From DATEPR01 sp036279295 (GTDB lineage: Bacteria; Actinomycetota; Actinomycetes; Mycobacteriales; Pseudonocardiaceae), in contig DASUJK010000076.1 in NCBI GenBank assembly GCA_036279295.1, positions 1-64,000 of the forward strand: a stretch of 64,000 bases of DNA, written 5' to 3'. The notes beneath the pieces were generated by a model, which searched no databases, was not told the DNA's origin, and saw nothing but the letters and a program-made list of their open reading frames with translations. Every line of letters begins with the position of its first letter. Positions within the stretch are counted from its first letter, which is position 1. Shown here one piece after another: positions 8,260 to 16,852 of the stretch. The position numbers and the translations under genes are program-made.

Positions 8260-9269
8260 CAACGGGGGAAACGGCCGTCGCGGCCGCAACCGAGGTGGGC
8301 GCCGAGTTCTCGGCGCCCACCTCGGGCGGCACGGCGGTCCGTACCACAGGACTACGCAAGATCTTCCGTGGCACGGTCGCGGTCGACCACCTCGATCTGG
8401 ACGTGCCGGCGGGCAGCGTGCTGGGCATGCTCGGCCCGAACGGATCGGGCAAGACCACCACCATCCGGATGCTGCTCGGGCTGGTCCGGCCCACCGAGGG
8501 TCAGGTCGAACTGCTGGGCGAGCGGATGCCGGACGGCGCGGCCAACGCACTGCCCAAGGTCGGCGCACTGGTCGAGGGACCAGGTTTCCACCCATTTCTG
8601 TCCGGTGTGGACAACCTGCGCCGAGTGGCGGCCGCTGAACCCCGGTTGCCCACCAAGGCGATCAACGCGGCGGTCACCGACGCCCTGGAACGGGTCGGAC
8701 TGACCGCGGCGGGCCACCGCAAGTACCGGGGTTACTCGCTGGGCATGAAGCAGCGGCTCGGCCTCGCGGCCGCGCTGCTCGTGCCGAGGGAACTGGTGGT
8801 GCTGGACGAGCCGACCAACGGTCTGGACCCGGCCGGCACCCGCGAGATCCGCAGGGTGATCGGCGAGTTGCACGGAGCCGGCACGACGGTGCTGGTGTCG
8901 TCCCACCTGCTGTCCGAAGTGGAGGCCACCTGCACGCACGTAGCCGTGCTGCACAAGGGGAACGTGGTCGCACAAGGTGAGCTGGCGCCGCTGCTGGAGG
9001 CCGGTAACCCCACTCTACTCGTGACCACGACTGATCGCACTCAAGGAGTGGAAGCGTTGCGGGACAACAGGATCGGCGTCCGAATGGTGGACGACGGTCT
9101 ACTGGTGGACCTGGCCGGCACGTCGGCACCGGCCGTCGTGGAGACGCTGGTCCGGGCCAACGTGCCCGTGCACGAGGTGCGCAGGCAGCGGGCCGACCTT
9201 GAGGAACTGTTCGCGCGGCTGACCGAGTCGGCGCCGGACGACAACGCGGAGCGGGAGGGAGTCCGATGA
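8256..9269 (+). CDS. ABC-2 type exporter, ATP-binding subunit
   Basis: ATPase subunit of 337 aa that would energise the membrane protein encoded next. Walker A is GPNGSGKT (about 60-67), the signature is YSLGMKQRLGLA, Walker B is LVVLDEPTNGLDP and the H-loop is SSHLLSEVE. The GTG start overlaps the previous stop. The first ~25 residues, rich in Ala and Thr, precede the ATPase fold and may be an extension or reflect a later start. The stop overlaps the permease ATG by 4 bp. Confidence 0.93.
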   Translation: MTTGETAVAAATEVGAEFSAPTSGGTAVRTTGLRKIFRGTVAVDHLDLDVPAGSVLGMLGPNGSGKTTTIRMLLGLVRPTEGQVELLGERMPDGAANALPKVGALVEGPGFHPFLSGVDNLRRVAAAEPRLPTKAINAAVTDALERVGLTAAGHRKYRGYSLGMKQRLGLAAALLVPRELVVLDEPTNGLDPAGTREIRRVIGELHGAGTTVLVSSHLLSEVEATCTHVAVLHKGNVVAQGELAPLLEAGNPTLLVTTTDRTQGVEALRDNRIGVRMVDDGLLVDLAGTSAPAVVETLVRANVPVHEVRRQRADLEELFARLTESAPDDNAEREGVR

Positions 9270-10123
9270 CCGCCGCGACCATGACGGCACCCGTCTATCG
9301 CACTGCCGGCACCGCACCGCTGGGCCGGCTGATCTGGTCCGAGCTGAGGTGGGTGTTCAAGCGGCCACGGACATGGATCGCGTTGATCCTGCTCGGGCTG
9401 GTGCCGGTGGTCATCGCGATCGGCATCCGGGTCGGCGACAACGGCCCCCGGGGTGGCGGTGGTGGGCTGATCGCGAATCTGGCCGGTAACGGCCTGGTGC
9501 TGCCGATCGCGTCGCTGAGCATCACGCTGGCCATCCTGTTGCCGCTGGTCGGAGCGATGTGGTCAGCCGACGCACTGGCCGGCGAGGCATCGCACAGCAC
9601 GTTGCGCTACCTGCTGGTGGCGCCGGTCAGCCGGGTGCGGCTGCTCGTGGTGAAGTCGATCGGCGTGGCCACGGCGGTGCTCGCCGCGTGCGTACTGATC
9701 GCCGTGGTCGGCATGGTCGCCGGGTACCTGATCCTCGGGTCGGGCGAGCTGCTCACCCTGTCCGGCACAACACTGTCGTTCGGCGCGGCCGTGGGCCGGA
9801 TCGCGTTGGCCGTCGCGTGGGTCGCGGTGCAGGTGTGGGCGGTGTGCGCCATCGCGCTGGCGGTGTCGGCGTGCACGGAACACCCGATGGTGGTCATGGC
9901 GTCGACGCTGGCCGGGGCCGTCGTGCTGGGTGTGCTGAGCAGCATCCCGGCGCTGGACTGGCTGCAACCGTACCTGTTGACGAACTCCTGGGCGTCGCTG
10001 ATCGACGTGCTGCGGGACCCGGTACCGACCGCTGGGCTGCTGCACGGGCTGGCCGAGGCGGGGTGCTATGCCGTGATCGGCTGGTCGCTCGCGTTGGCGC
10101 GGATGGTGACGAAGGACGGTTAG
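9266..10123 (+). CDS. ABC-2 type exporter, permease subunit
   Basis: Integral membrane protein of 285 aa with about six predicted helices and an N-terminal cytosolic stretch ending in a RPRTW motif. This is typical of ABC-2 permeases that work with a separate ATPase. It contains the GEASHSTLRYLLVAPVSR region common to YhgE/NatB-like exporters. Third gene of the LolA-like/ATPase/permease operon (4-bp overlap upstream). The following dehydratase ATG abuts its stop. The transported substrate is unknown. Confidence 0.88.
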   Translation: MTAATMTAPVYRTAGTAPLGRLIWSELRWVFKRPRTWIALILLGLVPVVIAIGIRVGDNGPRGGGGGLIANLAGNGLVLPIASLSITLAILLPLVGAMWSADALAGEASHSTLRYLLVAPVSRVRLLVVKSIGVATAVLAACVLIAVVGMVAGYLILGSGELLTLSGTTLSFGAAVGRIALAVAWVAVQVWAVCAIALAVSACTEHPMVVMASTLAGAVVLGVLSSIPALDWLQPYLLTNSWASLIDVLRDPVPTAGLLHGLAEAGCYAVIGWSLALARMVTKDG

Positions 10124-10429
10124 ATGGGTCGCATGAGTGAACTACTCGGCGACGAAGCCATCGAGCAGGGCCTGGCCGGACTGACCGGCTGGCGGCGGGA
10201 CGGCCAGGCCCTGGTCCGCACCGTGGAACTGGCCGACTTCCCACAGGCCATCGAGGTGGTCGATCGGGTCGCGGAATTCGCGGAGCGCACCGACCACCAC
10301 CCCGACATCGACATCCGCTGGCGCACGCTCACGTTCACGTGCAGTACCCACTCGGCTGGCGGTGTCACCCAGGCTGATCTGGGCTTGGCCGGCGAGATCA
10401 ACGCGACCATCGAGCGGATCCAGGCCTAG
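10124..10429 (+). CDS. Pterin-4a-carbinolamine dehydratase family protein
   Basis: Small cytosolic protein (101 aa) of the PCD/DCoH family. The enzyme dehydrates 4a-hydroxytetrahydropterin to recycle the pterin cofactor of aromatic amino acid hydroxylases. The active-site signature is present as HHPDIDIRW followed by TLTFTCSTHSAGGVT. The ATG directly abuts the ABC permease stop, and an internal ATG three codons in is an alternative start. No aromatic hydroxylase is adjacent, so the partner is unknown. Its TAG lies in a CTAG shared with the stop of the convergent glycosyltransferase. Confidence 0.9.
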   Translation: MGRMSELLGDEAIEQGLAGLTGWRRDGQALVRTVELADFPQAIEVVDRVAEFAERTDHHPDIDIRWRTLTFTCSTHSAGGVTQADLGLAGEINATIERIQA

Positions 10430-11706
10430 CTGGCAGCCACCTCGTCGGTGACGACCACCGGCGCCGGCTCGGCCGGCGCCGGGCGGCGCTGCTTGTGCAG
10501 CGCGACCGCGATGGTGATCAGTGTCAGCATCCCGCACACCGGGTAGATCCAGCCGAGCGCTGATGCGTACCAAGGCCGGGAGATCACCCAGATGGATGGC
10601 TGTAGTTCCAGCAGGAACGAGATCAGGTAGCTGCCGGTGGCCAACAGCCACACGATCGCGGTGGTGGTGACGAGCCGACTGCCGGCCGGGCGGCCGTAGA
10701 GCAACCACAGGATCGCGGGCACCACCCACACCCAGTGATGGCTCCACGAGATGGGTGAGACGAGCAGGGTGAAGAACTGGACGGCGAGAATGCCGGCCAG
10801 CACGTCACCCGCGCGTACGGCGGCGCGGAGCGCGAAGAACAGCAGGACGAGGGCGATGACGGCGGCGACCAGCCAGATCGGGCCGGAGCCGACGTCGTAG
10901 CCGAGTGTGCGGGACAGCGCGGCACGCAGCGACTGGTTGATGGCCGACCCGACCGGGCCGATCCGGCTGGTCTCGCTCAGCAGCTGGAACCAGTACAGCC
11001 GCGACTGAGCGGGTGACACCGCCCAGGCCACGGCGACCGTGCCCGCGAACGCCACCGCCGACCAGGCAGCGGCCGCCCAGCGCTTGGTGGCCAGGAAGTA
11101 GATGCCCGACAGCGCCGGCGTGAGCTTGATACCAGCGCTGACGCCGACGCTCAGCCCGGACAACCCGGGCCGCGTGCTCGCCGTGCCGGCCAACACCACG
11201 GCGGCCAGCACCAGGTTGATCTGCCCGTAGTTCAGCGTGGTGCGCACCGGCTCCAACCACAGAGCCACAGCGGTCCACATGATCGCCCGGCGGCCCCACA
11301 AGTCCTCGGTCAGCGGGTCCAGCCCGAGGCGGCCCATCGCGGCGGTGACGCGATCCTTGGCGAGGATGCGGAACGACACCCGGATCAGCCACCACAGGGC
11401 CGCCACCGAGATGGCCTGCCAGAGCCAGCGAACCACCAGCCACGGCAGATGGGACAGCGGGATGAACACGACGGCGGCGAACGGCGGGTAGGTGAACGGC
11501 AACGGGAACTGGGCCGAGAAGTGCGCGAGGTGCCAGTCGTACAGCGTGCCGTGCAGCAGGAAGGGCGAGCCGTCCCGGTAGACCATCAGGTCGACCATCG
11601 TCATCTTCGATTGGATGGCCACCAGGACGAACTGAACGACCAGCGAGACGCCGAGCAACCACGGGGCCACGGCCAAGATCCGAGCCTCGACGGCGCGCAC
11701 GCTCAC
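10426..11706 (-). CDS. GT87 family membrane glycosyltransferase (polyprenol-dependent mannosyltransferase-like)
   Basis: Integral membrane protein of 426 aa with about ten helices. It belongs to the GT87/DUF2029 family, whose characterised members add alpha-1,2-mannose to phosphatidylinositol mannosides and lipomannan from polyprenyl-phosphate mannose. The GT-C catalytic pattern is seen as VDLMVYRDG near residues 38-46, followed by the FTYPPFAA segment. The stop codon shares a CTAG with the dehydratase on the other strand. It stands alone, so the exact acceptor cannot be assigned. Confidence 0.85.
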   Translation of the reverse strand: MSVRAVEARILAVAPWLLGVSLVVQFVLVAIQSKMTMVDLMVYRDGSPFLLHGTLYDWHLAHFSAQFPLPFTYPPFAAVVFIPLSHLPWLVVRWLWQAISVAALWWLIRVSFRILAKDRVTAAMGRLGLDPLTEDLWGRRAIMWTAVALWLEPVRTTLNYGQINLVLAAVVLAGTASTRPGLSGLSVGVSAGIKLTPALSGIYFLATKRWAAAAWSAVAFAGTVAVAWAVSPAQSRLYWFQLLSETSRIGPVGSAINQSLRAALSRTLGYDVGSGPIWLVAAVIALVLLFFALRAAVRAGDVLAGILAVQFFTLLVSPISWSHHWVWVVPAILWLLYGRPAGSRLVTTTAIVWLLATGSYLISFLLELQPSIWVISRPWYASALGWIYPVCGMLTLITIAVALHKQRRPAPAEPAPVVVTDEVAAS

Positions 11707-11881
11707 GGTCCGTTCTCCCCCTCAAGCCGTGCCGGGTGTCTGTCCCCAGTTCCCGTTCCGGTGGCCACACCAAACTACTCGGCCTTCACCCAGCCGGGTG
11801 CTACCGGTTGTGAGCTGGCCAACTTCAGGCCACCAAATGTCGGCCCGAACGTCTGCCCTCATGAAGGAGGAATGCCCTGCA

Positions 11882-12361
11882 ATGATCAACTCCACGGTCC
11901 CCGACACCACGAACCAGCTAGTCATCGAGGCGCCCATCGGCCCCGTGACCTGCACAGATGCAGCCGTCACGCGCCGGACGGGCGTCGAAAGGGCTGCCGC
12001 CCTCACCACACCTGTCGGCGTCAACCGGATCGCAGCACTGACCGCCGTCGTCGCACTGCTCGTCGCGGTCCTGTTCACCCTCTTCGCGCTACCGGCGCGG
12101 GCAGCCATCACCGCGAAGCATGGCAGCGCCAGCACGGTCGGCAGCTCGGTCGGCAGCTCAATCGGCGGCTCGACCGCCGATGCGGGCGGCAGCGGCGTCG
12201 GCACCCCGCAGGCGCCACACCCAGTGGCCAGCCAACCGACCGGCTCGTCCGGCGCCGTCCTGTTCGGCGGCCTGTGCCTGGCCGGCATCGTCGCCACAGC
12301 GGGCGGCGTGCTCTGGTACACCGTTCGCACCCGCCGCACCCTGGACTCCGACGGCAGGTAG
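11882..12361 (+). CDS. Small membrane protein with Ser/Gly-rich linker (unknown)
   Basis: No family is recognised. The 159-aa frame has a cytosolic N-terminus, a hydrophobic helix (about 50-70), a Ser/Gly/Ala-rich linker (about 80-122) and a second helix (about 124-147) ending in an Arg-rich tail. The first helix ends in LPARAA, which could also be a signal-peptidase site, making it an exported, C-terminally anchored protein. AAGGAGG lies 12 bases before the chosen ATG. A start 22 bases upstream in the same frame is possible. The coding-like third-position bias and the hydrophobic layout support a real gene. Confidence 0.6.
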   Translation: MINSTVPDTTNQLVIEAPIGPVTCTDAAVTRRTGVERAAALTTPVGVNRIAALTAVVALLVAVLFTLFALPARAAITAKHGSASTVGSSVGSSIGGSTADAGGSGVGTPQAPHPVASQPTGSSGAVLFGGLCLAGIVATAGGVLWYTVRTRRTLDSDGR

Positions 12362-12420
12362 CTCGATCCGATCAGGCGTTGAGAGCGGAACTCCACCACA
12401 TGGCGGTCGCCGATCAGCGC

Positions 12421-12600
12421 CTACGGTCCAGCCGCCCCGGGTGGCGCGATGCCGAGTCCCATGACGTCAACCGACGAAACTGTCAGTTCTCGCGCACCAT
12501 CGCTCGTGCCGACACCATCGGTGAACGACACCACAACCTCGTCACCGGCGATGCTGTCATCGGATGTCCAACGAACGGCTGTCGCTCGCACCTTCGCCAC
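12421..12600 (-). CDS. Possible small protein or gene remnant (59 aa)
   Basis: An open frame from a GTG to a TAG encodes 59 residues with a balanced, non-random composition (VRATAVRW, DEVVVSFTDG, SSVDVMGLG). It lies in the gap after ychF on the same strand. No Shine-Dalgarno is seen and no family is recognised. It may be a decayed gene end: the flanking sequence holds a duplicated scrap of the ychF 3' end. Confidence 0.3.
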   Translation of the reverse strand: MAKVRATAVRWTSDDSIAGDEVVVSFTDGVGTSDGARELTVSSVDVMGLGIAPPGAAGP

Positions 12601-12640
12601 GAAGAACGCCTAGGAGACGGTGAGAGAGTCGGACATCCGA

Positions 12641-12664
12641 CCGGAACTACACCCGGAACTACAC
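12641..12664. repeat. 12-bp tandem duplication at the ychF stop
   Basis: CCGGAACTACAC occurs twice head to tail; the second copy contains the ychF stop codon. A separate 16-base match to the ychF end, AGCGGAACTCCACCAC, is found at 12384-12399 and at 12670-12685. Confidence 0.7.
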
Positions 12665-13738
12665 ATTGAAGCGGAACTCCACCACGTCGCCGTCAGCCAT
12701 CACGTAGTCCTTGCCCTCCATGCGGACCTTGCCTGCGGCCCGAGCCGCCGCCATCGAGCCGGCCGCGATGAGGTCGTCGTACGAGACGATCTCGGCCTTG
12801 ATGAAACCCCGCTCGAAATCGGTGTGGATCACGCCGGCAGCCTGCGGTGCCGTGGAGCCTGTCGAGATCGTCCAGGCCCTGGACTCCTTGGGTCCCGCGG
12901 TCAGGTAGGTCTGCAGCCCGAGCGTGTGGAATCCGCTGCGCGCGAGCGCGTACAGCCCCGGTTCCGGCTGGCCGATCGACTCCAGCAGTTCGCGGGTGGA
13001 TTCCTCGTCCAGTTCGAGCAGCTCCGCCTCGACCTTCGCATCCAGGAACACGGCGTCGGCGGGTGCGACCAGCTCACGCAACTCCTTACGGCGCGCTTCG
13101 TCGGTCAGCACGGCCTCGTCGGAGTTGAACACGTACAGGAACGGCTTCGCCGTCAGGAGGCTCAGCTCACGCAACGCCGAGATGTCCACTTCGGACTGCG
13201 CGGAGAACAAGGTCCGGCCGCTGTCCAGCAGCGTCCTGGCCGCTTGGGCGTTCTCCAACGCCGGGCGCGCCTCCTTGCGGGTGCGCGCCTCCTTCTCCAG
13301 CCTGGGCAGCGCCTTGTCCAGGGTCTGCAGGTCGGCGAGGATCAGCTCGGTGTTGATGGTCTCGATGTCGCTGACGGGATCGACCGTGCCGTCCACATGC
13401 ACCACGTCCGGGTCGTCGAACACCCGAATCACCTGGCAGATCGCGTTGGCTTCCCGGATGTTGGCGAGGAACTGGTTACCCATCCCCGCGCCCTCCGAAG
13501 CGCCCTTCACGATGCCGGCGATGTCGACGAACGAAACGACAGCAGGCACGATCCGCTGCGAATCGAACAGCTTGGCCAGCACATCCAGCCGTGCGTCCGG
13601 CAGCGGAACAACACCGACATTCGGCTCAATCGTCGCGAACGGGTAGTTCGCAGCCAGCACGTCGTTGCGGGTCAGCGCGTTGAACAGGGTCGACTTACCG
13701 ACATTGGGCAGGCCAACAATACCGAGGGTCAAGCTCAC
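12659..13738 (-). CDS. ychF: Redox-regulated/ribosome-binding ATPase YchF (OLA1 type)
   Basis: Obg-superfamily P-loop protein that hydrolyses ATP rather than GTP and associates with ribosomes; 359 aa, close to the family norm. The G1 loop is GLPNVGKST (residues 9-17), followed by YPFATIEPNVGVV and VDIAGIVKGASEGAGMGNQFL. A coiled-coil insertion and a C-terminal TGS domain (starting near LQTYLTAG) complete it. The GTG start has no Shine-Dalgarno but has a TAGACT box eight bases upstream. It is the ortholog of mycobacterial Rv1112 by position and sequence. Confidence 0.96.
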   Translation of the reverse strand: MSLTLGIVGLPNVGKSTLFNALTRNDVLAANYPFATIEPNVGVVPLPDARLDVLAKLFDSQRIVPAVVSFVDIAGIVKGASEGAGMGNQFLANIREANAICQVIRVFDDPDVVHVDGTVDPVSDIETINTELILADLQTLDKALPRLEKEARTRKEARPALENAQAARTLLDSGRTLFSAQSEVDISALRELSLLTAKPFLYVFNSDEAVLTDEARRKELRELVAPADAVFLDAKVEAELLELDEESTRELLESIGQPEPGLYALARSGFHTLGLQTYLTAGPKESRAWTISTGSTAPQAAGVIHTDFERGFIKAEIVSYDDLIAAGSMAAARAAGKVRMEGKDYVMADGDVVEFRFNV

Positions 13739-13746
13739 GACTGACC

Positions 13747-13752
13747 AGTCTA
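13747..13752 (-). promoter_or_regulatory. -10 box (TAGACT) for leaderless ychF
   Basis: TANNNT hexamer eight bases before the ychF GTG, with no ribosome-binding site in between. Confidence 0.5.
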
Positions 13753-13843
13753 GTTGGCCACCACACTCCGACCGCGCTCACTCCAGGTCAAGCCCCGACA
13801 GCCAGCCATATGCGCAATCGTGCATATGATAACCCGGCGCTGG

Positions 13844-16800
13844 TCAACCCGCGATGAGTTCCAGGGTGGAACCGCCACGGGCCTTTTTTACCCGCAGTCG
13901 CACGGGAATTCGCTGCCGCAACTCGTCCACGTGCGACACCAGGCCGACCACCCGACCGCCAGCCCGTAACTCATCCAGCGTGTCCATCACCTGATCCAAT
14001 GCGTCGGCATCCAACATGCCGAACCCCTCATCGATGAACAGCGTGTCCAGTAGCGCACCTCCGGTTTCCGCCGCGACGACATCGGCCAAGCCGAGCGCCA
14101 GCGACAACGAGGCGAGGAACGACTCCCCGCCGGACAAGGTCTTCGCCGGCCGTACCTGGCCGGAGTAGTCATCGAGCACGTCCAGTCCCAAACCACCGCG
14201 AGTGCCCCGGGGCCCGGCCGCATCGGAGTGCACGAACGAGTACCGACCCTGGCTCATCTGCTGCAGCCGGCGAGTGGCGGCCACCGCGACCTCGGCCAGA
14301 CGGGCCGCCAGCACGTACGCCCGCAACGACATCTTCCGAGCGTTCTGACCCCGACCGTTGATCACGTCAGCCAACCCGGCCAGCGACTCGTACTCCGCTT
14401 CGACCGGGGCCAGCTCCCGCCACGCCTGCTGCAGCCGCTGCGCCAGGTCGTCCACCTCACGCAGACGACGCTCGGCAGCACCCAGCATCAGGGCAGCGGC
14501 CTCCGCTTCCCCAGCAGCCGCAGTCGCCTGCGCCTCGGCAGCCGCCAGGTCGATCTCGACATCCGCACGCAGTCCGACCAGTTCCGGCTCGGCCAGCACA
14601 GCCTGAGCTGCCGCGACACGGTTCTGTACCTCGGTCAACTGGTCGGCGAGTTTGGTCATCGCCCTGTCATCCCGGACGGCGTCGATCGCCTCAGCCGGGC
14701 TGCTGAAGCCGGCTTTCCGGGCAGCATCGGCGAGCGACGCGTCCCACTGCGCCCGGCGCGCATCTGCCCTGCGCCGAGTCGATCTTGTCCCGGCACAGTT
14801 GTCCAGCGCTGCGGCCAGATCGAGTAGATGGGTTCGGCGAGTGAGTACGTCTGGAAACGACCCTCGGGCCGATGTGAGCCGTTTGGCGCGGCCGGCAATC
14901 TGGTCGGCCAGCGACTTCCGATCCGCGATCAACTGCGCGCGCTCCAACTCAGCAGCAGCCGACCGAGTGCGCAACAGCTCGATATCGCCTTCCAGCGCGG
15001 CCACTGCCTCCGCACGCGATGGCAACAGATCGGCTGCGGCGCTGGCGGCATCACGCTCGGCTGCGGCGGTCAGCAGCGCAGCGGCCAACTCGGCCGCGGT
15101 CCGCCCCGCGACACGCTCCTCCAACGCCGTCAGGCGAAGGTCGGCCTCGGCGATGGCGGCCGCCGTACGTTCACGCTCGCGGGCCGCGGCCTGCTCGATG
15201 TCGGCCGCGCCGCGCTCCTGAGCCTCGCCGACCGACCCGACCGGCTCAGCTGGCGCCGGATGCTCCGCCGAGCCACACACAGCGCACGGCTGGCCATCTC
15301 GGAGATCACCTGCCAGTTCGGCGGCCATCCCGTTCAACCGTCGTTGGCGGACATCCAGCAATGCCTCTCTGACCCGCTGGTGTCGGTCGACCGCCGCTGA
15401 AGCCGCTCCGCGGGCCACCCGCGCGACCCGTTCCGCCTCGGGCAGCCGCAGCGCATCACCGTGCAGGGATTTCACTTCGGCAGTCCGCGCTCTCAAACCG
15501 TCCAACCGGCTGGCCGCGCGATTCGCTTCCACCAGCGCTATCCGGGCGGCCACCAGGCGCTCGGGCATGGCAGCCTGGCACTGCGCCAACTGCCCGACCG
15601 TGTCCGACAATCGTCGTTGGTGACCCGAGAGAGTGACCAACCGAGCCTCGTCGATGCGCAGTGCTTCGGCGTCGGCCAGCAATGGTTGCAGCCCACCAGC
15701 CTCGTCGCGCAGGGCTCTGGCCTGCTGCTCGAACGCATCCGGTTCAGCGCTCGGCACGCCAAGCAGGGCAGCGACGTCGATGACAACGGTGCCCATCGCA
15801 TCGACATACCGCGTGGCGCGCTCCTCGGCCTGCCGCGCCGCTACGGCTTCTGCCGCGGCCTGCTTCGCGGTGTGGTGCGCGGCGACGACCGGCCCCGCCC
15901 GGCGAGCGGCAGCCAGTTCCTCGGACCACACGCGGTGTTGACCGGCCTTGCCGGCCAGCTCGGCAAGGGTCGTGGACGCCGTGCGAACGCGGCGCACTCG
16001 CTCGGCGAGCTCCCGGACCCGGAGCAACTCAGCGTCGGCCGATTCCTTGGTCTCCCTGGCCTGCTGATCGTTCTTGGCGGCAAGCTCCGCATCATCGGTC
16101 AGCCTGGCCCGTACCGCGGCCAGCCACGACGGACCTGGGGTGTGCTCGACCTCCCCGTCATCGGTCGGCGGCTCCTGGCCCGCGGCCTGGGCAACCCGGG
16201 CAACCAGTTCACGGATCCGCTGCCGATGCGCGTGCAGCACGTGCCAACTTGCCTGCCGCGCGTCCCGGAACCATCGTTCGACATCCGCGAACCGCTCGGT
16301 GCCGAACAGTCGTTCCAGCAACTGCTCGCGCTCCACCGTGTCCGACCGCAGGAATCGAGCGAACTCGCCCTGCGGCAACAGTACGACTTGGAAGAACTGC
16401 TCAGCGGTCATGCCGAGCAGCCGCTGGATGGTCCGCGCCACCTCGTCGATCCGGGTCAGGCCGTCCGGAGCGTGGCCGCCCAGCCCATGATCCAACCAGG
16501 TCAGCGAGGCTCTGGCCCGCTGCGTCGTCACACCGTTTCCGTTGCGTTTGGGGCGTTCGTACTCCGGGCTGCGCACCAACCGCAGCCGGTGGCCCTGCAC
16601 CGAGAACTCAAGCGCCACCTCGGTCACGGCATCCGGCGACGCGTAGTCACAGCGGAGCCGTTTGACCTCGCCACGAGCACCGGGGACCGCACCGAACAGG
16701 GCGAAGGCAACAGCGTCCAGCACTGTTGTCTTGCCAGCGCCCGTGTCCCCGTGCAGCAGAAACAGACCATCCTGGCCGAGGGCGTCGAAATCGATGGCCT

Positions 16801-16852
16801 CATGCCGCGGATACGGACCGAACGCGGTGAGGTCCAGGCGATGCAACCTCAT
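13844..16852 (-). CDS. sbcC: SbcC-type nuclease complex ATPase (SMC-like)
   Basis: ATPase subunit of the SbcCD nuclease, which opens hairpin and protein-blocked DNA ends; 1002 aa. The N-terminal half-ATPase has Walker A GDTGAGKT (35-42) and the Q-loop region LLPQGEFARFL. Long Ala/Arg/Glu-rich coiled coils flank a zinc-hook CAVC motif near residue 522, where two molecules join. The C-terminal half has the signature LSGGESFLASLSLALGLAD and Walker B TLFIDEGFGMLD. Its ATG overlaps the sbcD stop by 4 bp, so the two subunits are co-translated. A 90-bp gap separates it from ychF. Confidence 0.95.
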   Translation of the reverse strand: MRLHRLDLTAFGPYPRHEAIDFDALGQDGLFLLHGDTGAGKTTVLDAVAFALFGAVPGARGEVKRLRCDYASPDAVTEVALEFSVQGHRLRLVRSPEYERPKRNGNGVTTQRARASLTWLDHGLGGHAPDGLTRIDEVARTIQRLLGMTAEQFFQVVLLPQGEFARFLRSDTVEREQLLERLFGTERFADVERWFRDARQASWHVLHAHRQRIRELVARVAQAAGQEPPTDDGEVEHTPGPSWLAAVRARLTDDAELAAKNDQQARETKESADAELLRVRELAERVRRVRTASTTLAELAGKAGQHRVWSEELAAARRAGPVVAAHHTAKQAAAEAVAARQAEERATRYVDAMGTVVIDVAALLGVPSAEPDAFEQQARALRDEAGGLQPLLADAEALRIDEARLVTLSGHQRRLSDTVGQLAQCQAAMPERLVAARIALVEANRAASRLDGLRARTAEVKSLHGDALRLPEAERVARVARGAASAAVDRHQRVREALLDVRQRRLNGMAAELAGDLRDGQPCAVCGSAEHPAPAEPVGSVGEAQERGAADIEQAAARERERTAAAIAEADLRLTALEERVAGRTAAELAAALLTAAAERDAASAAADLLPSRAEAVAALEGDIELLRTRSAAAELERAQLIADRKSLADQIAGRAKRLTSARGSFPDVLTRRTHLLDLAAALDNCAGTRSTRRRADARRAQWDASLADAARKAGFSSPAEAIDAVRDDRAMTKLADQLTEVQNRVAAAQAVLAEPELVGLRADVEIDLAAAEAQATAAAGEAEAAALMLGAAERRLREVDDLAQRLQQAWRELAPVEAEYESLAGLADVINGRGQNARKMSLRAYVLAARLAEVAVAATRRLQQMSQGRYSFVHSDAAGPRGTRGGLGLDVLDDYSGQVRPAKTLSGGESFLASLSLALGLADVVAAETGGALLDTLFIDEGFGMLDADALDQVMDTLDELRAGGRVVGLVSHVDELRQRIPVRLRVKKARGGSTLELIAG

